In this document: piece by piece, positions 1 through 5,426 of the stretch
How the letters are laid out: every line of letters begins with the position of its first letter
Position numbering within the stretch: position 1 is the first letter of the stretch
NCBI GenBank assembly: GCA_017560955.1
Contig: JAFZDV010000257.1
Coordinates: forward strand, 1-5,992
From: Anaerotignum sp.
GTDB taxonomy: Bacteria > Bacillota > Clostridia > Lachnospirales > Anaerotignaceae
Direction of reading: 5' to 3'
Length of the DNA: 5,992 nucleotides
Translations under genes and position numbers: made by a program
The notes under the pieces: generated by a model
What the model was told of the DNA's origin: nothing
Databases searched by the model: none
Seen by the model: only the letters and a program-made list of their open reading frames with translations

Positions 1-1
1 T

Positions 2-26
2 AAAAAAAGCCCCGCAAATGCAGGGC
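2..26 (-). terminator. Intrinsic terminator after dnaB
   Basis: On the minus strand a 7-bp stem (GCCCTGC / GCGGGGC, one G-T wobble) with an ATTT loop occupies 26 down to 9. It is followed by seven T residues (8 down to 2). It begins about six bases after the dnaB stop codon, so it most likely ends the gdpP-rplI-dnaB transcript. Read on the plus strand the same hairpin is followed by a weaker T-rich stretch, so some activity against a convergent gene outside the window is possible. Confidence 0.88.
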
Positions 27-32
27 ATATTT

Positions 33-1382
33 TTAGAAATTCTTCAGCAGATTGCCAAACTTTGTATACTGACCCATCCAAGCCAGATCTACAGTACCTG
101 TCGGGCCATTTCTCTGTGTTGCGATAATCAGTTCCGCCTGATTTTTCTTTTCTGTATCAGGGAAATAATATTCATCACGATACAGGAACGCAACCACGTC
201 GGCATCCTGCTCGATGGCACCGGATTCACGCAGGTCAGACAGCATAGGTCTGTGGTCGGCACGCTGTTCGCAGACGCGGCTCAGCTGGCTCAGTGCAATA
301 ACAGGTGCTTCCATTTCCCTTGCAATCGCCTTCAGGGAACGGGAAATCTCGGAAATTTCCTGCTGTCGGGAATCGGTTCTGCCATTACCGCTCATCAGCT
401 GCAGGTAGTCAATGACGATCAGGCCAAGGCCTTTTTCCACCTTCAGACGGCGGCACTTGGAGCGTACTTCCATAGGTGTTACACCGGGTGTATCGTCGAT
501 ATAGATAGGAGCCTCAGACAGAGGGCCGGATGCACGGATCAGTTCCACCCAGTCTTCTTCGTTCAGTTCACCTGTTCTCAGTTTCTGGGCATCCAGCATG
601 GCTTCAGAGCAAAGCATACGGTTATACAGCTGCTCTCTGCTCATTTCCAGAGAGAATACCGCTGTAGGCACATTATGTCTGATGGCCGCATTCTGAATAA
701 TGTTCAGGGCAAAAGCAGTCTTACCCATGGAAGGACGAGCCGCCAGCAGCACCAGATCAGATTTCTGCAGACCTGCTGTTTTTGCATCAAAGTCTGTAAA
801 GCCTGTAGGCACACCTGTCAGTTTACCCTTGTTGCGGTAAACATCTTCAATTTTTTCAATGGCACTCACCGCAATATCACGCACATGGTGGAATTCTTCG
901 GAATGGCGTCCCTGCATAATATCAAAGATGCTCTTTTCCGCCATATCCATGATGGAGTTGACATTTTCTTTCCCATCATAACTTTTCTGGGAAATGTCCC
1001 CTGCCGTACGGATCAATCGGCGCAGAACGGATTTTTCTTCTACAATGGCCGCATAATGGCGCACATTGACAGAACTGCCCACCGCTGCAGAGATCGTTGC
1101 CAGAAAAGAAAGACCGCCGATCTGCTCAAACTGACCTTTTTCTTCCAGTTTATTCTTTACAGTGATGATATCGATGGGGGCACCTGTGCGATACAGTTCC
1201 TCCGCCGCCTCAAACACCATGCGATGGTCAGGACGATAGAAATCTTCCCCACTCAGCACTTCCAGCGCAAGGGAAGCTGCCTCTCTGTCCAGAAACATGG
1301 AGCCAAGGACTGCCTGTTCCGCCGTTGCGTCGTGAGGAGGCACACCTCTTAAATATTCATTTTGTTTTTCCTGCTGTTCCAT
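33..1382 (-). CDS. dnaB: Replicative DNA helicase DnaB
   Basis: This is the hexameric 5'-3' helicase that unwinds DNA at the replication fork and recruits primase (called DnaC in Bacillus subtilis). At 449 aa from the start chosen here, it has the usual length. The N-terminal helical domain (about 12-115) opens with the typical PPHDATAEQAVLGSMF block. A linker (about 150-180) leads into the RecA-like motor. Visible motor motifs are Walker A ARPSMGKT (215-222), the catalytic glutamate in SLEMS (E246), Walker B LIVIDYLQLM (D325), LSQLSR (Q366), DLRESGAIEQDAD, and the arginine-finger region TQRNGPTG (R424). No intein or frameshift is seen. Oddity: residue 422 is Thr where well-studied DnaB proteins have Lys (KQRNGPTG). 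The start is placed at 1382 because AGGAGG lies 9 bases upstream of it. An ATG at 1388 would add two residues but sits only 3 bases from that site. It is the last gene of the operon, followed directly by a terminator. Confidence 0.98.
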   Translation of the reverse strand: MEQQEKQNEYLRGVPPHDATAEQAVLGSMFLDREAASLALEVLSGEDFYRPDHRMVFEAAEELYRTGAPIDIITVKNKLEEKGQFEQIGGLSFLATISAAVGSSVNVRHYAAIVEEKSVLRRLIRTAGDISQKSYDGKENVNSIMDMAEKSIFDIMQGRHSEEFHHVRDIAVSAIEKIEDVYRNKGKLTGVPTGFTDFDAKTAGLQKSDLVLLAARPSMGKTAFALNIIQNAAIRHNVPTAVFSLEMSREQLYNRMLCSEAMLDAQKLRTGELNEEDWVELIRASGPLSEAPIYIDDTPGVTPMEVRSKCRRLKVEKGLGLIVIDYLQLMSGNGRTDSRQQEISEISRSLKAIAREMEAPVIALSQLSRVCEQRADHRPMLSDLRESGAIEQDADVVAFLYRDEYYFPDTEKKNQAELIIATQRNGPTGTVDLAWMGQYTKFGNLLKNF

Positions 1383-1391
1383 GTTCATCCG

Positions 1392-1397
1392 CCTCCT
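1392..1397 (-). promoter_or_regulatory. dnaB ribosome binding site (decides start)
   Basis: AGGAGG on the minus strand, between the rplI stop and dnaB. It is 3 bases from the ATG at 1388 and 9 bases from the ATG at 1382. The latter spacing is in the normal range, so the second ATG is preferred as the start. Confidence 0.75.
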
Positions 1398-1413
1398 GCG
1401 GTTTTACATCATT

Positions 1414-1860
1414 TTACGCTTCAACGATTTTGATTGTCACTTCAGCTGTTACCTTAGGGTGCAGTTTGATCACTGCTGTTCTTTCACCCAGCATTTTGAT
1501 AGGATCACCGATGGATACTTTCTTTTTGTCGATATCCAGTTTTGTCTGCTTGATGATTTCTTCTGCAACCTCTTTGTTTGTTACAGAACCGAACAGTTTG
1601 CCGTTACCGCCTGTTTTCACTTTGATTGTAACAACTTTGTCTTCCAGTGCTTTTGCAGTTGCCTGTGCTTTTTCCAGTTCTTCCTGTTTGCGTTTTGCAT
1701 CTGCTTTCTGTTTCAGGTCATAATCGTTCAGGTTGGATTTTGTTGCTTCCACACCCAATTTTTTAGGCAGCAGGAAGTTTTTTGCGTAACCTTCGCTTAC
1801 ATTTACCAGGTCACCTTTTTTACCTACACTCTTTACGTCCTGTAATAAAATCATTTTCAT
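1414..1860 (-). CDS. rplI: 50S ribosomal protein L9
   Basis: L9 binds 23S rRNA near the base of the L1 stalk and helps maintain reading frame and ribosome spacing. The 148-aa length is standard for the family. The N-terminal RNA-binding domain (1-52) begins MKMILLQDVKSVGKKGD and contains the L9 signature VSEGYAKNFLLP (21-32). A long charged connecting helix (about 42-74, rich in Lys, Glu and Ala) follows, then the C-terminal domain with GKLFGSVTNKEV (87-98). The start at 1860 is supported by AGGAGG at 1873-1868, 7 bases upstream, and by the family's conserved start. A second ATG at 1854 would cut into the first beta strand. The start codon overlaps the gdpP stop codon as ATGA, implying translational coupling. 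dnaB follows after about 31 bases. Residues 5 and 6 are both encoded by TTA, which is otherwise almost absent from this window. Confidence 0.98.
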   Translation of the reverse strand: MKMILLQDVKSVGKKGDLVNVSEGYAKNFLLPKKLGVEATKSNLNDYDLKQKADAKRKQEELEKAQATAKALEDKVVTIKVKTGGNGKLFGSVTNKEVAEEIIKQTKLDIDKKKVSIGDPIKMLGERTAVIKLHPKVTAEVTIKIVEA

Positions 1861-3842
1861 ACTGTTTCCTCCTCTAAATATTCTTCAATGGCTTTACGGA
1901 TCTGATCCTTCGCTTCTTCCGTCGTGCAGTCTTTCAGCTGCGCACCGGAAACGGTGAAGTGACCGCCGCCGCCCAGTTTTTCCATAATTCTCTGTACATT
2001 GATATCGCCGAAGCTGCGGGCAGATACATAAACCAGCTCGCCCACCTTCGTGCAGACAAAGGATGCCTTGATCCCTGTCACATTCATCAGGTCATCGGCT
2101 GTCTGCGCCGCCACCAGCATGGAGTCTTCCACATTGGAAGGGCAGACAGAAATTGCCATACAGTCGCGGAACAGTTCCGCATCTTTGACTGCAGCTGCCT
2201 TTGCCTTATAAGATTCAATATCATTCTGGAACAGCATACGCACACGAATACTGTCCGCACCATTGCGGCGCAGGAAGGCTGCTGCTTCAAAAGTGATCGC
2301 ACCTGTTTTCACCGCAAAGTTTTTCGTATCTACTGTAATGCCTGCCAGAAGGGCATCAGCTTCGATGGATTTCAGCTTTACCTTCTTGCCGATATGCTGG
2401 ATCATTTCTGTGATCAGTTCGGCTGTAGAAGATGCATAGGCTTCATGGTAGGTCAGCACCGCATGATCGATGGCATCGGGGCTCTTTCTGTGATGGTCGA
2501 ACAGTACGATCTTTTTCGCTGCCTCCAGAACAGAAGGGCTTTCCACGATACTGCTGCGGTGGGTATCCACCACGATGACCAGTGTCTTATCATCCATCAT
2601 TTTCAGGGCTTCCGCTTCTTTGATGATGGCTGTTTCATAATGACCGTTTTCCGCCATATTCGCATACAGATGTTTTACGCCTACGCCCACTTCGCTCATG
2701 ACGATACGGCATTTTTTATCCATAGCCCTTGCAATGGCACAGATACCCATGCAGGACCCCAGACTATCCAGATCCGCATTGCGATGACCCATGACCAGAA
2801 TGGAAGAAGATGCGCCCATCAGCTCCCACAGTGCGTCTGCTTTTACACGGGAACGGATACGGTTATTTCTGCCCACTTCACCGGCTTTTGCACCATAGAA
2901 CAGATATTTTTCACCATCTTTGATCAGAACCTGATCACCGCCGCGGCCCAGAGCCAGGTCAAGGGCTGCTTTTGCAGACTGCATGGCCTCTTCCAGAGAA
3001 CCGCCGCCGATACCCACACCCATACTCATTGTCATAGGCATATGGTCGCCAACGCTCATTTCACGGATGGTATGCATGATATCAAATTTCTTTTCCTTCA
3101 GTGCTTCCAGATCACCTTTGGAAAGCAGGAAAATATATCTGTCTTTTTCCAGTTTACGCATCACACCGTTGGCATCTGTGGCAAACTGTGTCAGTTTTCT
3201 GTCCACTACTGCAGAAAGCAGAGGCTGTCTGTCTTCAGGCAGGGAGTCGACCACTTCTTCGTAATTATCCAGAAACAGCATACCGATAACGATCTCGCTG
3301 TGTTCCAGTTTTTTCTCCATTTCTTTTTCCGCTGTTACATCCAGCATTGTCATATTCAGCACCATGCCAAGGGCACCGTTTTCTGCCACAACATCGCACT
3401 GGTTCAGCACTGCTTCGTAATATCTGCCGTTCACTTCTACCAGCTGTGTTTTTCCTGTACCTGCTTTTTTCAGATGATCCACCACTGCATCTGCCTGTTC
3501 CATTTCAGGAAATGCCTGTGCAAAGGGTTCATTATACATCAGGATATGGCCGCGCATATCCAGCACGGCATAGGGAATGGGCATATTTTTCGGAATGGAG
3601 AAATTTTCACGCAGCACTTCTGTATCCAGAAAAGCCGCCTTTTTTTCTCCGGTTTTTTCCTGTGTACTGCCATCTCCCAGCTGTCGCCAGCAGAAAAATC
3701 CTACTGCAGCACCGATGATCGCACCGATACCGATCTTCACATCCAGAATAAAGCAGATACATACTGCCAGGACTACCGCTGCCGCACCGACAATGCTGAC
3801 CTCTCCTTTTTTCTTCTTTTTATTACCACTCAAATCGTCCAT
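1857..3842 (-). CDS. gdpP: Cyclic-di-AMP phosphodiesterase GdpP (YybT family)
   Basis: GdpP hydrolyses cyclic-di-AMP to 5'-pApA and so sets the level of a second messenger that controls potassium and osmolyte uptake and cell-wall stress. It is 661 aa from the chosen start; the B. subtilis protein is 659. Domain order is a short Lys-rich cytosolic tail (KKKKK, 8-12), two membrane helices (about 15-34 and 36-53), a PAS domain (about 80-170; heme-binding in B. subtilis), and a degenerate GGDEF domain (about 183-316) with LEKDRY where the GGDEF motif would be. The DHH phosphodiesterase domain has GHRNADLDS (H353, D357, D359), VVDTH (D426, H428), DHH (449-451) and D505. The DHHA1 domain has SARS and GGGGH (624-628). 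All metal-binding motifs look intact, so the enzyme is probably active. The start at 3842 is chosen because GGAGG lies 5 bases upstream; an ATG at 3854 would add four residues. It is the first gene of the operon and overlaps rplI by four bases. Confidence 0.96.
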   Translation of the reverse strand: MDDLSGNKKKKKGEVSIVGAAAVVLAVCICFILDVKIGIGAIIGAAVGFFCWRQLGDGSTQEKTGEKKAAFLDTEVLRENFSIPKNMPIPYAVLDMRGHILMYNEPFAQAFPEMEQADAVVDHLKKAGTGKTQLVEVNGRYYEAVLNQCDVVAENGALGMVLNMTMLDVTAEKEMEKKLEHSEIVIGMLFLDNYEEVVDSLPEDRQPLLSAVVDRKLTQFATDANGVMRKLEKDRYIFLLSKGDLEALKEKKFDIMHTIREMSVGDHMPMTMSMGVGIGGGSLEEAMQSAKAALDLALGRGGDQVLIKDGEKYLFYGAKAGEVGRNNRIRSRVKADALWELMGASSSILVMGHRNADLDSLGSCMGICAIARAMDKKCRIVMSEVGVGVKHLYANMAENGHYETAIIKEAEALKMMDDKTLVIVVDTHRSSIVESPSVLEAAKKIVLFDHHRKSPDAIDHAVLTYHEAYASSTAELITEMIQHIGKKVKLKSIEADALLAGITVDTKNFAVKTGAITFEAAAFLRRNGADSIRVRMLFQNDIESYKAKAAAVKDAELFRDCMAISVCPSNVEDSMLVAAQTADDLMNVTGIKASFVCTKVGELVYVSARSFGDINVQRIMEKLGGGGHFTVSGAQLKDCTTEEAKDQIRKAIEEYLEEETV

Positions 3843-3847
3843 AATGG

Positions 3848-3852
3848 CCTCC
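3848..3852 (-). promoter_or_regulatory. gdpP ribosome binding site (decides start)
   Basis: GGAGG on the minus strand, 5 bases before the ATG at 3842. It lies inside the first codons that would be used by the alternative ATG at 3854. That upstream ATG has only a GAGG at 3872-3869, which is 14 bases away and too distant. The site therefore favours the shorter protein. Confidence 0.65.
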
Positions 3853-3886
3853 ATTCAAGTAAATCTTTCCTCATAACATAATAAAA

Positions 3887-3913
3887 GGCATACTTTAACT
3901 TATAAAGTATACC
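3887..3913. repeat. Inverted repeat over the gdpP promoter
   Basis: The arms GGCATACTTTA (3887-3897) and TAAAGTATACC (3903-3913) are complementary at 10 of 11 positions. Eight consecutive pairs lie next to the 5-base centre. The dyad covers the predicted -10 element and start point of the gdpP operon. This is where a repressor operator would sit, but no regulator can be named. Confidence 0.6.
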
Positions 3914-3914
3914 A
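3906..3914 (-). promoter_or_regulatory. Extended -10 promoter of gdpP-rplI-dnaB
   Basis: On the minus strand TGG-TATACT forms an extended -10 element (TATACT at 3911-3906, 5 of 6 matches to TATAAT, preceded by TGG). No good -35 hexamer lies 16-18 bases upstream, which extended -10 promoters tolerate. Transcription would begin near 3899, giving a leader of about 55 bases before the gdpP start at 3842. An alternative pairing of TTGAAA with TATAAG has a 15-base spacer and is less likely. Confidence 0.5.
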
Positions 3915-4053
3915 CAAAATTTCAAATTGGAACAGAGAATTCATGGAAATATGAAAATCCCTGTCCTCATTCCAGCCGCTTCCCGAAAAACCTGTATTTT
4001 CCAGCCTAAAAACAATAGAAATTAACATTTTCCCTATAGCATTCCCGCAAAAT
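3915..4053. other. Intergenic DNA between divergent genes
   Basis: AT-rich sequence between the gdpP promoter and the promoter region of the rightward transporter gene. No open reading frame with a ribosome binding site, no tRNA-like structure, and no cyclic-di-AMP or other riboswitch pattern was recognised. A weak plus-strand promoter-like pair is present: TTGGAA at 3927-3932 and TATGAA at 3950-3955, with a 17-base spacer. It matches consensus at only 4 of 6 positions in each element. Confidence 0.4.
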
Positions 4054-4060
4054 TCATAGT

Positions 4061-4105
4061 ATCATAGATATAATGTCTGAAAATCAGGCATCTGTTATCT
4101 ATGAT
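4061..4105. repeat. Two-stem inverted repeat before AI-2E gene
   Basis: The outer arms ATCATAGATA (4061-4070) and TATCTATGAT (4096-4105) are perfectly complementary over 10 bp. Inside them ATGTCTGA (4073-4080) and TCAGGCAT (4084-4091) pair over 8 bp, with one wobble, around an AAA loop. An asymmetric internal loop (2 and 4 bases) separates the stems. The structure ends two bases before the ribosome binding site GAGGTG (4108-4113). It lacks a T-run, so it is not a terminator. It is either a DNA dyad over the promoter or a leader hairpin. Confidence 0.65.
4069..4074 (+). promoter_or_regulatory. Candidate -10 box of the AI-2E family gene
   Basis: A perfect TATAAT lies 44 bases before the start codon, which would give a leader of roughly 37 bases. 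No convincing -35 hexamer or TG extension precedes it, so it may need an activator or may be a chance match in AT-rich DNA. It overlaps the inner edge of the left arm of the inverted repeat at 4061-4105. Confidence 0.4.
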
Positions 4106-4118
4106 TTGAGGTGTCCCT

Positions 4119-5351
4119 ATGAGAAAATTCGATTTATTTCGAAGAAATAAAAATGAACATGATAAACTTCTTGGAAAAATCAGCCTGTATGTCATTGCAG
4201 TTGCAGTACTGCTGATCCTTTTTGAAAAGGTAGTCGGCAATCTGCCTGCCATTGGCACCAGCATCACAGCTTTCTTCGATGCTTTTAATAATCTGGTATC
4301 TCCCTTCATCATGGGTTTTGCCATTGCATATGTCATGAACCCTTTCATGATGTTTTTTGAAAAACGATTTCTGAAATGGTTCGGCTTCTGCAGAAAACAT
4401 AAGAAACTGACCAGAACCTTCAGTATCCTTCTGATGTATACGATCATCATCGGCGGTACCGTCTGGATCGTGATCTATCTGGTACCTGAGATCCGTGACT
4501 CCATCATGGCCTTTGCAACAAATATCAGCGGATATTCCGAAGCCATGAATGAACGTATCCGTTACATCTTCGACCAGATCCCCTTCATCGATTCTGCAGA
4601 TGTAAATAACGTGATCAACCGTATTCTGGCACCTATCCAGCATATGTCCCAGAATGCGCCTGAACTTCTGGAAACACTGGCTGCCAATGTCTTTATTTTC
4701 GGCAGACTGACACTGAATTTCATCATGGCGATCTTCATTGCATTTTATATGCTGTATGATAAAGAACGCTTTGCAAAGAAAATGGAAAAAGGCGCCTATG
4801 CTTTTTCCACAGAAGAAAAAGCCTGCCGTTTCCTTGCTAACGCAGAACGCATCCATCATATTTTCAACGACTTTATCGTAGGGAAAGCCATCGACTCTCT
4901 GATCATCGGTATCCTTGCTCTGATCGGTCTGAATATCATCAAAGCACCTTTCCCTCTGATCCTTGCTCTGATCATTGGTGTGACCAATATGATCCCTTAC
5001 TTTGGTCCCTTCATCGGTGCCATCCCTGCCATCCTGATCACCCTGCTGATCGATCCTCCTCTGGCCATCGTTGTAGGTATCTTCATCCTGATCCTGCAGC
5101 AGTTTGACGGCAACTTCCTCGGCCCTAAAATCTTGGGCGAATCCGTGGATCTCAGCCCTCTGTGGATCATCCTTGCAGTTCTGATCGGCGGCGCGCTGAT
5201 GGGCCCTCTGGGTATGTTTATCGGTGTACCCATCTTCGCAACTGTAAAAGTATTCGGCGGCGAGTATATCGACAGCCTCTACTGGAAAAAATATCCTTCC
5301 AGCAATCCTCTGAACCTCTCCAAAACAAAAAATGATACGGAAGAGGAATAA
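4119..5351 (+). CDS. AI-2E/PerM (UPF0118) family membrane transporter
   Basis: This is a 410-aa multi-pass inner-membrane protein with the usual length and motifs of the AI-2E family transporters. About seven or eight membrane segments are visible (roughly 20-40, 58-80, 100-123, 193-213, 250-275, 277-310, 312-328 and 343-376), with a long hydrophilic stretch between the third and fourth. Family motifs are FYMLYDKERF (209-218), FIVGKAIDSLIIGI (252-265), NMIPYFGPFIGAIPA (290-304) and FLGPKILGESVDLSPLW (333-349) followed by GPLGMFIGVPIF. Despite the family name, members differ in substrate: TqsA affects autoinducer-2 export, and others are reported as Na+(Li+)/H+ antiporters. No substrate can be assigned here. 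The start has GAGGTG 5 bases upstream (4108-4113). The gene diverges from gdpP and ends 10 bases before a terminator stem. Residue 6 is a TTA codon, the only one in the gene. Confidence 0.93.
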   Translation: MRKFDLFRRNKNEHDKLLGKISLYVIAVAVLLILFEKVVGNLPAIGTSITAFFDAFNNLVSPFIMGFAIAYVMNPFMMFFEKRFLKWFGFCRKHKKLTRTFSILLMYTIIIGGTVWIVIYLVPEIRDSIMAFATNISGYSEAMNERIRYIFDQIPFIDSADVNNVINRILAPIQHMSQNAPELLETLAANVFIFGRLTLNFIMAIFIAFYMLYDKERFAKKMEKGAYAFSTEEKACRFLANAERIHHIFNDFIVGKAIDSLIIGILALIGLNIIKAPFPLILALIIGVTNMIPYFGPFIGAIPAILITLLIDPPLAIVVGIFILILQQFDGNFLGPKILGESVDLSPLWIILAVLIGGALMGPLGMFIGVPIFATVKVFGGEYIDSLYWKKYPSSNPLNLSKTKNDTEEE

Positions 5352-5361
5352 TCCTGACGAA

Positions 5362-5400
5362 AAAATCGGCTTTTGTCCTTTTGACCAAGCCGATTTTCTT
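5362..5400 (+). terminator. Intrinsic terminator after AI-2E gene
   Basis: A perfect 11-bp stem, AAAATCGGCTT (5362-5372) with AAGCCGATTTT (5387-5397), encloses a 14-base loop that can itself form a small GTC/GAC pairing. TTTTCTT follows the GC-rich core. It starts 10 bases after the stop codon. Read on the minus strand the stem ends in TTTTTT, so it could act in both directions, although no minus-strand gene is seen there. Confidence 0.82.
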
Positions 5401-5426
5401 ATATTCTCAAACAAGGAGGTCCCTGC

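Noticed and set aside
18..1352. Long plus-strand open frame antisense to dnaB (444 codons)
   Set aside because: It is codon-aligned with dnaB and stays open only because dnaB avoids TTA, CTA and TCA. The predicted protein is low-complexity, rich in His, Cys, Phe and Arg, and resembles no family.
1959..3881. 640-codon plus-strand open frame antisense to gdpP
   Set aside because: Same codon-aligned shadow effect. There is no ribosome binding site or recognisable domain, while the opposite strand encodes a complete GdpP with intact motifs.
3855..4118. Possible cyclic-di-AMP (ydaO-type) riboswitch or other structured RNA upstream of gdpP or the transporter
   Set aside because: The gdpP leader is only about 55 bases and AT-rich. 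The transporter side shows only a simple two-stem hairpin, without the multi-helix architecture expected of a ydaO-type riboswitch.
4034..4450. Minus-strand 138-codon open frame spanning the transporter start and intergenic region
   Set aside because: It overlaps the well-supported transporter gene, has no ribosome binding site, and resembles no known protein.
5381..5407. Promoter candidate TTGACC with TATATT or TATTCT before the CPBP gene
   Set aside because: Spacers are 13 and 15 bases, the -35 lies inside the terminator loop, and transcripts would begin at or inside the ribosome binding site.
4134..5414. 426-codon minus-strand open frame antisense to the AI-2E family gene
   Set aside because: Codon-aligned shadow of a clear membrane protein. 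It is rich in Asp, His and Gln and would start beyond the terminator without a promoter.
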